From: Salaquimonas sp. | GTDB taxonomy: Bacteria > Pseudomonadota > Alphaproteobacteria > Rhizobiales > Rhizobiaceae | Length of the DNA: 5,322 bases | Assembly: GCA_024639745.1 (NCBI GenBank) | Contig: JAHEHW010000160.1 | Location: 1 to 5,322 of the forward strand | Direction of reading: 5' to 3' | Shown here: positions 1-5,322 of the stretch, in pieces | Layout of the letters: the number at the start of each line of letters is the position of its first letter | Numbering within the stretch: the stretch's first letter is position 1 | The notes under the pieces: model-generated | Databases searched by the model: none | What the model was told of the DNA's origin: nothing | What the model saw: only the letters and a program-made list of their open reading frames with translations | Position numbers and translations under genes: made by a program

Positions 1-1247
1 CGGCCATCCTTCAATTCTGCAAGAGCCGGGTTGAGGGTATGAAACGGACGTTTTCCGGGCGCTAACTGGTTCGGACCTTCCGCAAGCGAGAAGCCGGCAC
101 CCCTGTTCTGGAAAAATACTCCGGTATCCGGGCAGACCAGGCCGGAGCCGAATTCCCAGTAAACGCTCTGAATAAAGCTGACGACGGTTCCATAGCGGTC
201 GATCGCTCCCATCCAGATCGTATCGCCTTCTTTGGATTCGTGAGGCCATGGAAGCGCGGAATTCATGTCCACCTTTCCTGCCAATTCTTCAAGGCAGGCG
301 TCTGACAGCCATTGCTCCGGAAGATCGCCCATCACGGCCGGGTCGGCGAGCCCAGCATTGCGCAGAATAAAAGCTTGCTTGGTCGCTTCCACAAGGCCAT
401 GGATATGCTCAGTGCCTTCAGCGCTGTCGATGCCAAGGCGTTCGTAGATCCCCAGAATCATAAGCGATGAGATGCCCTGGGTCGGGGGATTGGAATTGTA
501 AAGCGTGCCGGTTTTTGTCTCCAGGCTCAATGGCTGAAGCATTTGTGCCTCGTAGGCCTCGAAATCGCTGTAACGGAGTGGGCTGCCGTGTTTTTCGAGA
601 AAGGCAGCGTGGGTCAATGCGATGTCACCGCGATAATATGCATCAATGCCGTATTGCCCTAATGTTTCCAGTGTGTCGCCAAGAGCTGCCTGCATCATCC
701 TGTGCCCGGCCGCTGGCGGTTTCCCGTCAACTAGGAAGGTTTCATCGAATCCCGGAACGCCTTTCAGCGTGTCGAGTTTTTCGGCGGTGCAGGCGGACTG
801 GTTGACGGTAACGGCGATCCCCTCGCGGGCATAGCTCACCGCCGGCCAAAGCAATTCGCCGAGCGGGATCGGCTTTTGGGAGCTGCCCGCGGACAAAGCC
901 TGCTTCCAGCCGCCGAGAGTGCCCGGGACGGTGAGTGCCGCGAGACCGCCCCGGGCGGGGATCGCGTAGGTATGTCCCTGTTCCCTGTACCAGTCGACCG
1001 TCGCCATCTCCGCAGCTGGGCCACACCCCGCGATTTCGATCGGTTTCGCGCCTTTGCGCTTGATGAGCCAGAAGCAATCGCCGCCGATGCCGTTCATGTG
1101 CGGATATACGACCGCAATCATGGCTGCCGCGGCTACCATCGCCTCTACCGCTGTCCCGCCGGCGTCGATTACCTCCTGTCCCGTGAGGGCGGCGATCCGA
1201 TGCGGTGCGGTAAATGCGCCACGATAGCCAAGGGCGGATGTCAGCAT
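1..1247 (-). CDS. ggt: Gamma-glutamyltransferase family protein, N-terminal 415 codons (3' end outside window)
   Basis: Read on the minus strand from ATG at 1247, the frame stays open to the left edge (415 codons plus two bases). The family makes a proenzyme that cleaves itself before a threonine and then hydrolyses or transfers gamma-glutamyl groups, for example from glutathione. Seen here: the N-terminal signature GGTAVEAMVAAA (residues 30-41), PHMNGIGGD (49-57), a glycine-rich VPGTLGGW (107-114), and GDTIWMGAIDRYG near 341-353. Thr343 in that segment matches the autocleavage nucleophile. FGSG follows, then NRGAGFSL from Asn381 and GKRPFHTLNPA, all typical of the YwrD-like branch. There is no signal peptide, so a cytoplasmic enzyme is likely, unlike periplasmic Ggt of E. 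coli. Start choice: AAGGAG lies 7 bases upstream (1255-1260). Family members are usually about 530 residues, so roughly 115 are missing beyond the window. Substrate is not determinable. A TATATT box (complement of 1293-1298) could be its -10, but I see no good -35. Confidence 0.93.
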   Translation of the reverse strand, partial: MLTSALGYRGAFTAPHRIAALTGQEVIDAGGTAVEAMVAAAAMIAVVYPHMNGIGGDCFWLIKRKGAKPIEIAGCGPAAEMATVDWYREQGHTYAIPARGGLAALTVPGTLGGWKQALSAGSSQKPIPLGELLWPAVSYAREGIAVTVNQSACTAEKLDTLKGVPGFDETFLVDGKPPAAGHRMMQAALGDTLETLGQYGIDAYYRGDIALTHAAFLEKHGSPLRYSDFEAYEAQMLQPLSLETKTGTLYNSNPPTQGISSLMILGIYERLGIDSAEGTEHIHGLVEATKQAFILRNAGLADPAVMGDLPEQWLSDACLEELAGKVDMNSALPWPHESKEGDTIWMGAIDRYGTVVSFIQSVYWEFGSGLVCPDTGVFFQNRGAGFSLAEGPNQLAPGKRPFHTLNPALAELKDG

Positions 1248-1359
1248 TTGTTTTCTCCTTTGCGAATGGCGATAGGGCTGCCAGCATCGCGGAATATAGG
1301 TAATTGCCCGCAAAGCGAAGTGCGGTGCTCGTGATCCTCAGCATTTGCCATATGGTCGC

Positions 1360-1373
1360 GGTTTGATCAAACC
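1360..1373. promoter_or_regulatory. Perfect 14-bp palindrome in the ggt/hemH divergent gap; candidate operator
   Basis: GGTTTGATCAAACC reads the same on both strands. If one C is bulged out, the symmetry extends to 1357-1377 (CGCGG pairing with CCGCG). It lies 52 bp before the hemH start and overlaps the -35 of the best hemH promoter candidate. That is where a repressor dimer would bind. It is not an FNR/FixK box, because it lacks the four-base spacer between TTGAT and ATCAA, and it is not the usual Irr iron-control box. No run of T follows, so it is not an intrinsic terminator. The function is inferred from symmetry and position only. Confidence 0.4.
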
Positions 1374-1391
1374 CGCGCAAAAGGCTACGAA
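1363..1391 (+). promoter_or_regulatory. Candidate sigma-70-like promoter for hemH
   Basis: TTGATC (1363-1368) as -35 and TACGAA (1386-1391) as -10 are separated by 17 bases, which would put the transcript start near 1398 and give a leader of about 28 bases. The -35 matches the consensus at four of six positions; the -10 is weak. Support is mainly spacing and position, plus the palindrome over the -35. Confidence 0.25.
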
Positions 1392-1413
1392 AACAGCTTG
1401 AACCCGCGCGATC

Positions 1414-1418
1414 AGGGG
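1414..1418 (+). promoter_or_regulatory. Ribosome binding site that sets the GTG start of hemH
   Basis: AGGGG lies 7 bases before the GTG at 1426. The in-frame ATG codons at 1459 and 1468 have no comparable purine-rich site before them, which favours the GTG. Confidence 0.55.
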
Positions 1419-1425
1419 CTAAGTA

Positions 1426-2547
1426 GTGGCGAAAGTTTCAGACAAGACGGATGCTGCCATGAATGTGATGGATAAATCCACGCGCTTTGAGGATGCTGCA
1501 ATCAAGCGTAATCGTGCCGTTGGGCCACTGCCAGACGGGCATCCCGAGGTGAAAATCGGCAAAGTCGGCGTGCTTTTGGTCAATCTCGGCACTCCGGACG
1601 GACACGATAAGAAAAACATGCGGCGTTATCTTGGGGAATTCCTTTCCGATCCGCGCGTGATCGAATGGCCCAAGGCGCTCTGGTATCCGATCCTTTATGG
1701 TATAGTTCTTAATACTAGGCCAAAGAAATCCGGGGCGGCTTACGCGGAGATCTGGAATACCGAACTTGATGAGTCGCCGCTGAGAACGATTACCCGTGAC
1801 CAGAGCGAAAAATTGGCGAAAGCCTTGTCGGGCCATTCATCGCTCGTGGTGGACTGGGGAATGCGTTATGGCAATCCCTCCATTGAATCGCGCCTGCAGG
1901 CTCTCAAGGAAAAGGGCTGCGAGCGGATTCTGGTTTTTCCGCTTTATCCGCAATACAGTGCGACGACGACGGCGACAGTAAACGATAAAACGTTCGATGC
2001 GCTGATGAAAATGCGCTGGATGCCGGCCATCCGGACAGTTCCTGCCTATCATGACGATCCTGTCTATATCGAAGCCTTGGCACGTTCGATCGCAAACCAT
2101 ATCGCTTCGCTGGATTTCGAGCCGGAGAGGGTGATTGCTTCCTATCACGGCATTCCGCAAAGCTACTTCAAGAAGGGCGACCCCTATCACTGCCATTGCC
2201 AGAAAACGAGCCGCCTACTCAACGAAAGGCTCGGCTGGCCGGAAGGCAAGTTGATGACCTGCTTCCAGTCACGCTTTGGGCCGGAAGAGTGGCTTCAGCC
2301 TTACACCGACAAGACGATTGAGGAATTGGCCAAACAGGGGGTTGAGAATATTGCGGTTTTCAATCCGGGCTTTGTCGCGGATTGCCTCGAGACGCTTGAA
2401 GAGATCGCCGGCGAGGGAGAGGAAATCTTCCATGAAGCAGGCGGCAAGAATTTCACGCACATCCCCTGCCTGAACGCTACGGATGAAGGCATGGCGGTCA
2501 TCGAGACCATTATCCGCCGCGAACTCGGTGGCTGGCTTATCGACTGA
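1426..2547 (+). CDS. hemH: Ferrochelatase (protoporphyrin/coproporphyrin ferrochelatase)
   Basis: Inserts ferrous iron into the porphyrin ring in the final part of haem synthesis; in Gram-negative bacteria the enzyme is cytoplasmic or loosely membrane-associated. The 373-residue protein has the family landmarks in order: LVNLGTPDG (51-59), MRRYLGEFLSDPRVIEWP, YPILYGIVLNTRPKKSG, DESPLRTITRDQ, the PLYPQYSATTTATV segment, SYHGIPQSY with the metal-site His241, FQSRFGPEEWLQPYT, and PGFVADCLETLEEI with the catalytic Glu322. HCHC at 255-258 follows the active-site loop, but there are no C-terminal cysteines, so an iron-sulfur cluster as in some ferrochelatases is not supported. The GTG start has a well-placed AGGGG. 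It gives about 40 residues before the fold begins, longer than in E. coli; ATG at 1459 or 1468 would shorten this. The gene is divergent from ggt, convergent with kdsD, and appears to be transcribed alone. A palindrome upstream may control it. Confidence 0.98.
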   Translation: MAKVSDKTDAAMNVMDKSTRFEDAAIKRNRAVGPLPDGHPEVKIGKVGVLLVNLGTPDGHDKKNMRRYLGEFLSDPRVIEWPKALWYPILYGIVLNTRPKKSGAAYAEIWNTELDESPLRTITRDQSEKLAKALSGHSSLVVDWGMRYGNPSIESRLQALKEKGCERILVFPLYPQYSATTTATVNDKTFDALMKMRWMPAIRTVPAYHDDPVYIEALARSIANHIASLDFEPERVIASYHGIPQSYFKKGDPYHCHCQKTSRLLNERLGWPEGKLMTCFQSRFGPEEWLQPYTDKTIEELAKQGVENIAVFNPGFVADCLETLEEIAGEGEEIFHEAGGKNFTHIPCLNATDEGMAVIETIIRRELGGWLID

Positions 2548-2559
2548 GCGGTTAAGAAG

Positions 2560-2580
2560 GCCTGAAACCACGGGTCAGGC
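2560..2580. terminator. Small inverted repeat between convergent hemH and kdsD
   Basis: GCCTGA (2560-2565) and TCAGGC (2575-2580) can form a 6-bp stem with a 9-base loop. It begins 13 bases after the hemH stop and overlaps the kdsD stop codon. Position between two converging genes fits a shared transcription end, but the stem is short and no T run follows on either strand, so it is a weak candidate at best. Confidence 0.2.
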
Positions 2581-3567
2581 GACGCCGATTCTCAGAAGGT
2601 CGTGGAGATGAACCAATCCCACGACCTTTTTGTCTTCGCAAACGACCAAGCTGGTAATGGCCTTTTTATTCAACATCGCCATTGCGGTGCTCGCCAGCGC
2701 CGAGGTGTCGATGCTGGCCGGGTTTCGGGTCATTATATCGACGGCAAAGAGGGTATTGAGCGGTCTGGTCAGGTTGCGGCGCAAGTCCCCGTCGGTGATG
2801 ATTCCGGCAAGTTCACCGTCGCTGTCGGTGACGATTACGCAGCCGAACCGTTTATCTGAAATGGTTCGGACAGCCTCTTCCATAGGCGTTTCGGGTCGAG
2901 CCAGCGGAAGCGCATCGCCCGTATGCATGATTTCGGCCACATGTGTGAGGTTTGCGCCAAGCGACCCGCCAGGATGAAAGGTATGAAAATCGCTCGCGGA
3001 AAACCCGCGGCTTTCAAGCAAAGCGATTGCGAGAGCGTCGCCAATGGCAAGCTGCAGCAGGGTCGAGGTGGTTGGAGCCAGTCGGTTGGGACACGCCTCC
3101 TGCATTTTCGGAAGGATCAGGCCAATATCCGCTTCGCGCCCGAGGGCGGAGTTCGGATTGGAGGTAATTGCAATCAACGGGATCGAAAAGCGTTTGGCGT
3201 AGGCAAGCGTTCCCTTCAGCTCGATGGTTTCGCCGGACCAGGAAATCGCTAGCACGGTATCGGAGCGCGTGATCATGCCCAGATCGCCGTGATTTGCCTC
3301 GGCGGAATGCACGAAATAGGCGGGTGTCCCGGTCGATGCCAGGGTAGCTGCAATTTTGGCTCCTACATGCCCGCTTTTTCCGACACCAGTTACGATTACG
3401 CGCCCGTCTATGCCGTTTATCGTGCGGACGGCTTTGGTGAAGGCCTGGCCCAGGTCCGAATGAAGAGCATCCGGCATTGCCGCCAGTCCGCGCGACAAGG
3501 TATCGATCGTGCGCAAAGCAGAGGCGATATCTGAATTTCCGGCCAGATCCATTGCTTCTTTTTTCAT
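2575..3567 (-). CDS. kdsD: Arabinose-5-phosphate isomerase (KpsF/GutQ family; SIS plus two CBS domains)
   Basis: Interconverts ribulose 5-phosphate and arabinose 5-phosphate, the entry step to Kdo for the LPS inner core; cytoplasmic. The 330 residues match the usual family length. An N-terminal SIS (sugar isomerase) domain covers about 46-190: GVGKSGHVG (61-69), AEANHGDLG (89-97), SWSGET (109-114), APTTSTLLQLAIGDALA (164-180) and FHPGGSLG (197-204). Lys64, His93, Glu113, Glu157 and His198 fit the residues known to matter in the family. Two CBS repeats follow, about 210-267 (ending GIITDGDLRRNL) and 275-328 (ending GLVHLHDLLRIG). They are typically regulatory. Start: ATG at 3567 with GAGG 5 bases upstream; Met6 is a poorer alternative. 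It lies 110 bp downstream of galU on the same strand. I see no strong terminator between them, so cotranscription is possible. The KpsF (capsule) and GutQ paralogues cannot be excluded by sequence alone, but no capsule or sorbitol genes are nearby. Confidence 0.95.
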   Translation of the reverse strand: MKKEAMDLAGNSDIASALRTIDTLSRGLAAMPDALHSDLGQAFTKAVRTINGIDGRVIVTGVGKSGHVGAKIAATLASTGTPAYFVHSAEANHGDLGMITRSDTVLAISWSGETIELKGTLAYAKRFSIPLIAITSNPNSALGREADIGLILPKMQEACPNRLAPTTSTLLQLAIGDALAIALLESRGFSASDFHTFHPGGSLGANLTHVAEIMHTGDALPLARPETPMEEAVRTISDKRFGCVIVTDSDGELAGIITDGDLRRNLTRPLNTLFAVDIMTRNPASIDTSALASTAMAMLNKKAITSLVVCEDKKVVGLVHLHDLLRIGVA

Positions 3568-3606
3568 CTCAGCCTCAAATTTTCCCGATGCTTCCTAACG
3601 CCAGGA

Positions 3607-3635
3607 ACCGGCTTTGGAAAGGGCTGCGCGCCGGT
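3607..3635. repeat. Inverted repeat in the galU-kdsD gap
   Basis: ACCGGC (3607-3612) and GCCGGT (3630-3635) are complementary arms around a 17-base loop, inside the 110-bp gap between the galU stop and the kdsD start. No T run follows in the direction of transcription (leftward), so this could be a weak attenuating hairpin or chance in GC-rich DNA. The rest of the gap shows no promoter I would defend. Confidence 0.2.
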
Positions 3636-3677
3636 CATCCGGGGCGGTATCCGTTTGCAACACTGAAATCTACCGGT

Positions 3678-4577
3678 CTACGTTCCGACGGTTTCCAGCA
3701 GTGTTTTGAGCTCTGCGCGCAATCCATCGGACAGATCAGGATGCGTTACGGCATAAGCGATATTGGCTTTCACGAAGCCTTCTTTCGAACCGCAATCGAA
3801 AGTACGGCCGCGGAAAGTGAAACCGTACATGTCCTGTTCTTTCGCAAGTGTCAGCATCGCATCCGTCAACTGGATCTCTCCTCCAGCTCCCGGTTCCTGC
3901 TTGGCCAATAACCCGAAAATCTCCGGCTGCAAAATATAGCGTCCGTTGATGAAGAGATTCGAAGGTGCGGTGCCGGAATCCGGTTTTTCAACCATACCGG
4001 TAATTCGGAAGCCGCCCTCTACGCCCTCGCCTTTTTCGACGATGCCATATTTGTGCGTTTGTTCCCAGTCGACCTCTTCGGTAGATACGACGTTACCGCC
4101 ATTCTTGTTGTAAACCGCCATCATCTGGCTAAGGCATCCGACCTTGTCCTGCATGATCATGTCCGGAAGGAGCAGTGCAAACGGTTCGTTGCCGACGATT
4201 TCGCGAGCGCACCAGACAGCATGTCCCAAACCGAGAGGTGCCTGCTGGCGGGTAAAGCTGGTCTGGCCTGCCTCCGGCAGCGCCTTGGCGAGGATTTCCA
4301 TTCCTTCGGTTTTGCCACGCTCTTTGAGTGTATGTTCGAGTTCGAACTGGATATCGAAATGATCCTCGATGGCGCCCTTGTTGCGGCCAGTTACAAAGAC
4401 GAGATGCTCAATCCCCGCTTCACGCGCCTCATCGACCACATATTGAATGACCGGACGGTCGACGACAGTAAGCATTTCCTTTGGAACGGCCTTGGTCGCG
4501 GGAAGGAAACGGGTCCCCAATCCTGCGACCGGAAACACTGCTTTGCGGACGGGTCTGATTTCCTTGTTCGATGTCAT
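3678..4577 (-). CDS. galU: UTP--glucose-1-phosphate uridylyltransferase (UDP-glucose pyrophosphorylase)
   Basis: Makes UDP-glucose and pyrophosphate from UTP and glucose 1-phosphate in the cytoplasm, supplying glucosyl units for LPS, exopolysaccharide and cyclic glucans and the substrate of GalE. The 299 residues are the usual length for bacterial GalU. Visible motifs: nucleotide-binding [20 protein letters not shown] (15-34) with the catalytic-loop Arg23 and Lys29; APLGLGHAV (113-121) for uridine binding; LLPDM (136-140) with the metal-binding Asp139; YGIV (177-180); VEKP (196-199); NGRYIL (211-216); GGEIQLTDA (232-240); and [12 protein letters not shown] (261-272). The start at 4577 has AGGA only 4 bases upstream, rather close, but the protein begins just before the conserved fold, as in relatives. 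It precedes kdsD on the same strand and is divergent from the broken galE. No missing key residue was noticed. Confidence 0.97.
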   Translation of the reverse strand: MTSNKEIRPVRKAVFPVAGLGTRFLPATKAVPKEMLTVVDRPVIQYVVDEAREAGIEHLVFVTGRNKGAIEDHFDIQFELEHTLKERGKTEGMEILAKALPEAGQTSFTRQQAPLGLGHAVWCAREIVGNEPFALLLPDMIMQDKVGCLSQMMAVYNKNGGNVVSTEEVDWEQTHKYGIVEKGEGVEGGFRITGMVEKPDSGTAPSNLFINGRYILQPEIFGLLAKQEPGAGGEIQLTDAMLTLAKEQDMYGFTFRGRTFDCGSKEGFVKANIAYAVTHPDLSDGLRAELKTLLETVGT

Positions 4578-4716
4578 ATTTTCCTGATTATCCTTTTTCT
4601 GGTTGAGATCAACATATCCAAATAGATCAAATGCCGCTGAATTCTTTCATCTCGCGCTAATGCAAGAGGAATAATCTTCGCCTTACGTTATCAATCCTGC
4701 CAAAAGGCGTCTCATT
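4578..4716. promoter_or_regulatory. Divergent galU/galE intergenic region, presumed to hold both promoters
   Basis: 139 bp, more AT-rich than the flanking genes, between two genes reading apart. For galE, AATAAT (4670-4675) is a fair -10 with a poor TTCATC -35 (4646-4651). For galU, TTGATA (complement of 4689-4694) is a good -35, but the only box near it, TATTCC (complement of 4668-4673), sits at a short 15-base spacing. Neither is convincing. AAGG at 4704-4707, 9 bases before the ATG, is the galE ribosome binding site. A short dyad, GTTGA-GA-TCAAC (4602-4613), lies near galU. No riboswitch or small RNA was recognised. Confidence 0.45.
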
Positions 4717-5322
4717 ATGACAATTCTGGTCACGGGCGGTGCTGGCTACATTGGCAGCCATATGGTTTGGGAACTTCTTGATCATGGTGAGAAATTAGTC
4801 GTTATCGATAATTTGACAACCGATTTCGAATGGGCCGTGCCGGATAGGGCGAAACTGGTGATGGGAAATATCGGCGACAAAAAGCTCGTTCGCCGGCTCA
4901 TAGAGGAAAACGAGATCGAGGCCTCATCCACTTTGCGGGTCCGGTTGCTGTCCCGGAATCCATCGAGAAGCCACTGAAATATTATGAAAACAACACTTGC
5001 AACTCCCGCAGACTGCTTGAGGTGATCACAAATCCGGGATCGACAAGTTCATTTTCTCATATACCGCCGCAGTCTATGGCGAGCCGCTTACCACCGGCAC
5101 CATCCGTGAAGATGCCATCCTAAATCCCATGTCGCCCTATGGTCCTGCAACCTGGTGACGAAAATCATGGTTCGCGATATGGTGCTCGCAAGCGATTTGC
5201 GATTCGTGATGCTTCGTTATTTCAATGTTGCGGGTTGCGATCCGTCGTTGCGCACAGGCCAGTCGCCGGCAGGCGCGACGAATCTGATCAAAGTGGTGTG
5301 TGAAGCTGCTATCTGGAAATGT
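4717..5322 (+). pseudogene. galE: UDP-glucose 4-epimerase, frameshifted three times and cut by the window edge
   Basis: Intact GalE interconverts UDP-glucose and UDP-galactose using bound NAD. From ATG 4717 the first 70 codons are normal: Rossmann TGGAGYIGSH (residues 6-15), and DN at 31-32. The frame then ends at TGA 4975-4977, but homology continues in other frames: IHFAG from 4926, then GIDKFIFS from 5036, then from 5152 onward (YFNVAG, TGQSPAGATNLIKV) back in the original frame. Each junction fits one missing base, near 4924-4925, 5034-5035 and 5144-5151. Conserved sites are also changed: Asp of the GDI motif is Asn51, Gly of the LSTGF-like loop is Asp36, and the Lys of the catalytic YxxxK becomes Asn if the third junction is repaired near the Tyr. 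The Tyr itself is kept. A full gene needs about 330 codons, so roughly 125 lie beyond the edge. Real decay is favoured; base-calling errors at a contig end are the alternative. Confidence 0.85.

Noticed and set aside
876..1334. 152-codon plus-strand open frame opposite ggt
   Set aside because: Antisense shadow of a real gene, with no recognisable domain and no good start signal.
742..1380. 212-codon open frame on the minus strand overlapping the start of ggt
   Set aside because: It is an out-of-frame reading of the ggt gene: very rich in Arg and Gly, no family motif, whereas the neighbouring frame from 1247 gives a full GGT-family match.
2188..2547. Possible [2Fe-2S] cluster in ferrochelatase, suggested by the HCHC cluster
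   Set aside because: The C-terminal cysteines expected for cluster binding are absent; the HCHC segment follows the active-site loop and appears common in related enzymes.
4053..4625. 190-codon plus-strand open frame opposite galU
   Set aside because: Lies antisense to galU, whose frame is fully supported; the predicted protein resembles nothing I recognise.
4606..4630. AGATCAA repeated 18 bp apart in the galU/galE gap
   Set aside because: A 7-base repeat is expected by chance about this often in a gap of this length, and no promoter is well enough placed to give it meaning.
4920..5155. Programmed ribosomal frameshifting as an explanation for galE
   Set aside because: None of the three junctions has a slippery heptamer or a clear downstream structure, and three successive -1 shifts would be unprecedented for this gene.
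1..5322. A mobile element, defence system or other new system
   Set aside because: All the long frames are well-known metabolic genes with short, ordinary gaps; there are no transposase, nuclease, toxin or repeat-array signals.

Overview
The window looks like ordinary core chromosome of an alphaproteobacterium, most likely of the Hyphomicrobiales (Rhizobiales) group. This rests on the rhizobial-type ferrochelatase sequence, the galU and kdsD types, the loose sigma-70-like promoters and a G+C content that looks to be in the mid-50s by eye. I see no rRNA, tRNA, insertion sequence, integrase, CRISPR array or phage gene.

Layout. On the minus strand, from the left edge to 1247, lies the N-terminal three quarters (415 codons) of a cytoplasmic gamma-glutamyltransferase-family gene that runs out of the window. 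A 178-bp divergent gap (1248-1425) holds a perfect 14-bp palindrome and a candidate promoter. hemH (ferrochelatase) follows on the plus strand (1426-2547, GTG start). It converges, across only 27 bp, on kdsD (arabinose-5-phosphate isomerase, minus, 2575-3567). kdsD lies 110 bp downstream of galU (UTP-glucose-1-phosphate uridylyltransferase, minus, 3678-4577). After a 139-bp divergent gap, a galE (UDP-glucose 4-epimerase) gene starts at 4717 on the plus strand and runs off the right edge. Its reading frame is broken by three single-base deletions, and conserved residues are altered, so it is called a pseudogene, or possibly poor sequence at a contig end.

How the genes work together. GalU makes UDP-glucose and GalE would convert it to UDP-galactose. 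KdsD makes arabinose 5-phosphate, the first committed precursor of Kdo, the sugar that joins lipid A to the LPS core. The right half is therefore a small envelope-polysaccharide precursor cluster in which the epimerase seems to have been lost. HemH performs the last step of haem synthesis. The GGT-family enzyme probably acts on gamma-glutamyl compounds; it has no evident link to its neighbours.

I found no convincing new system. The points most worth a second look are the broken galE and the palindrome in front of hemH.
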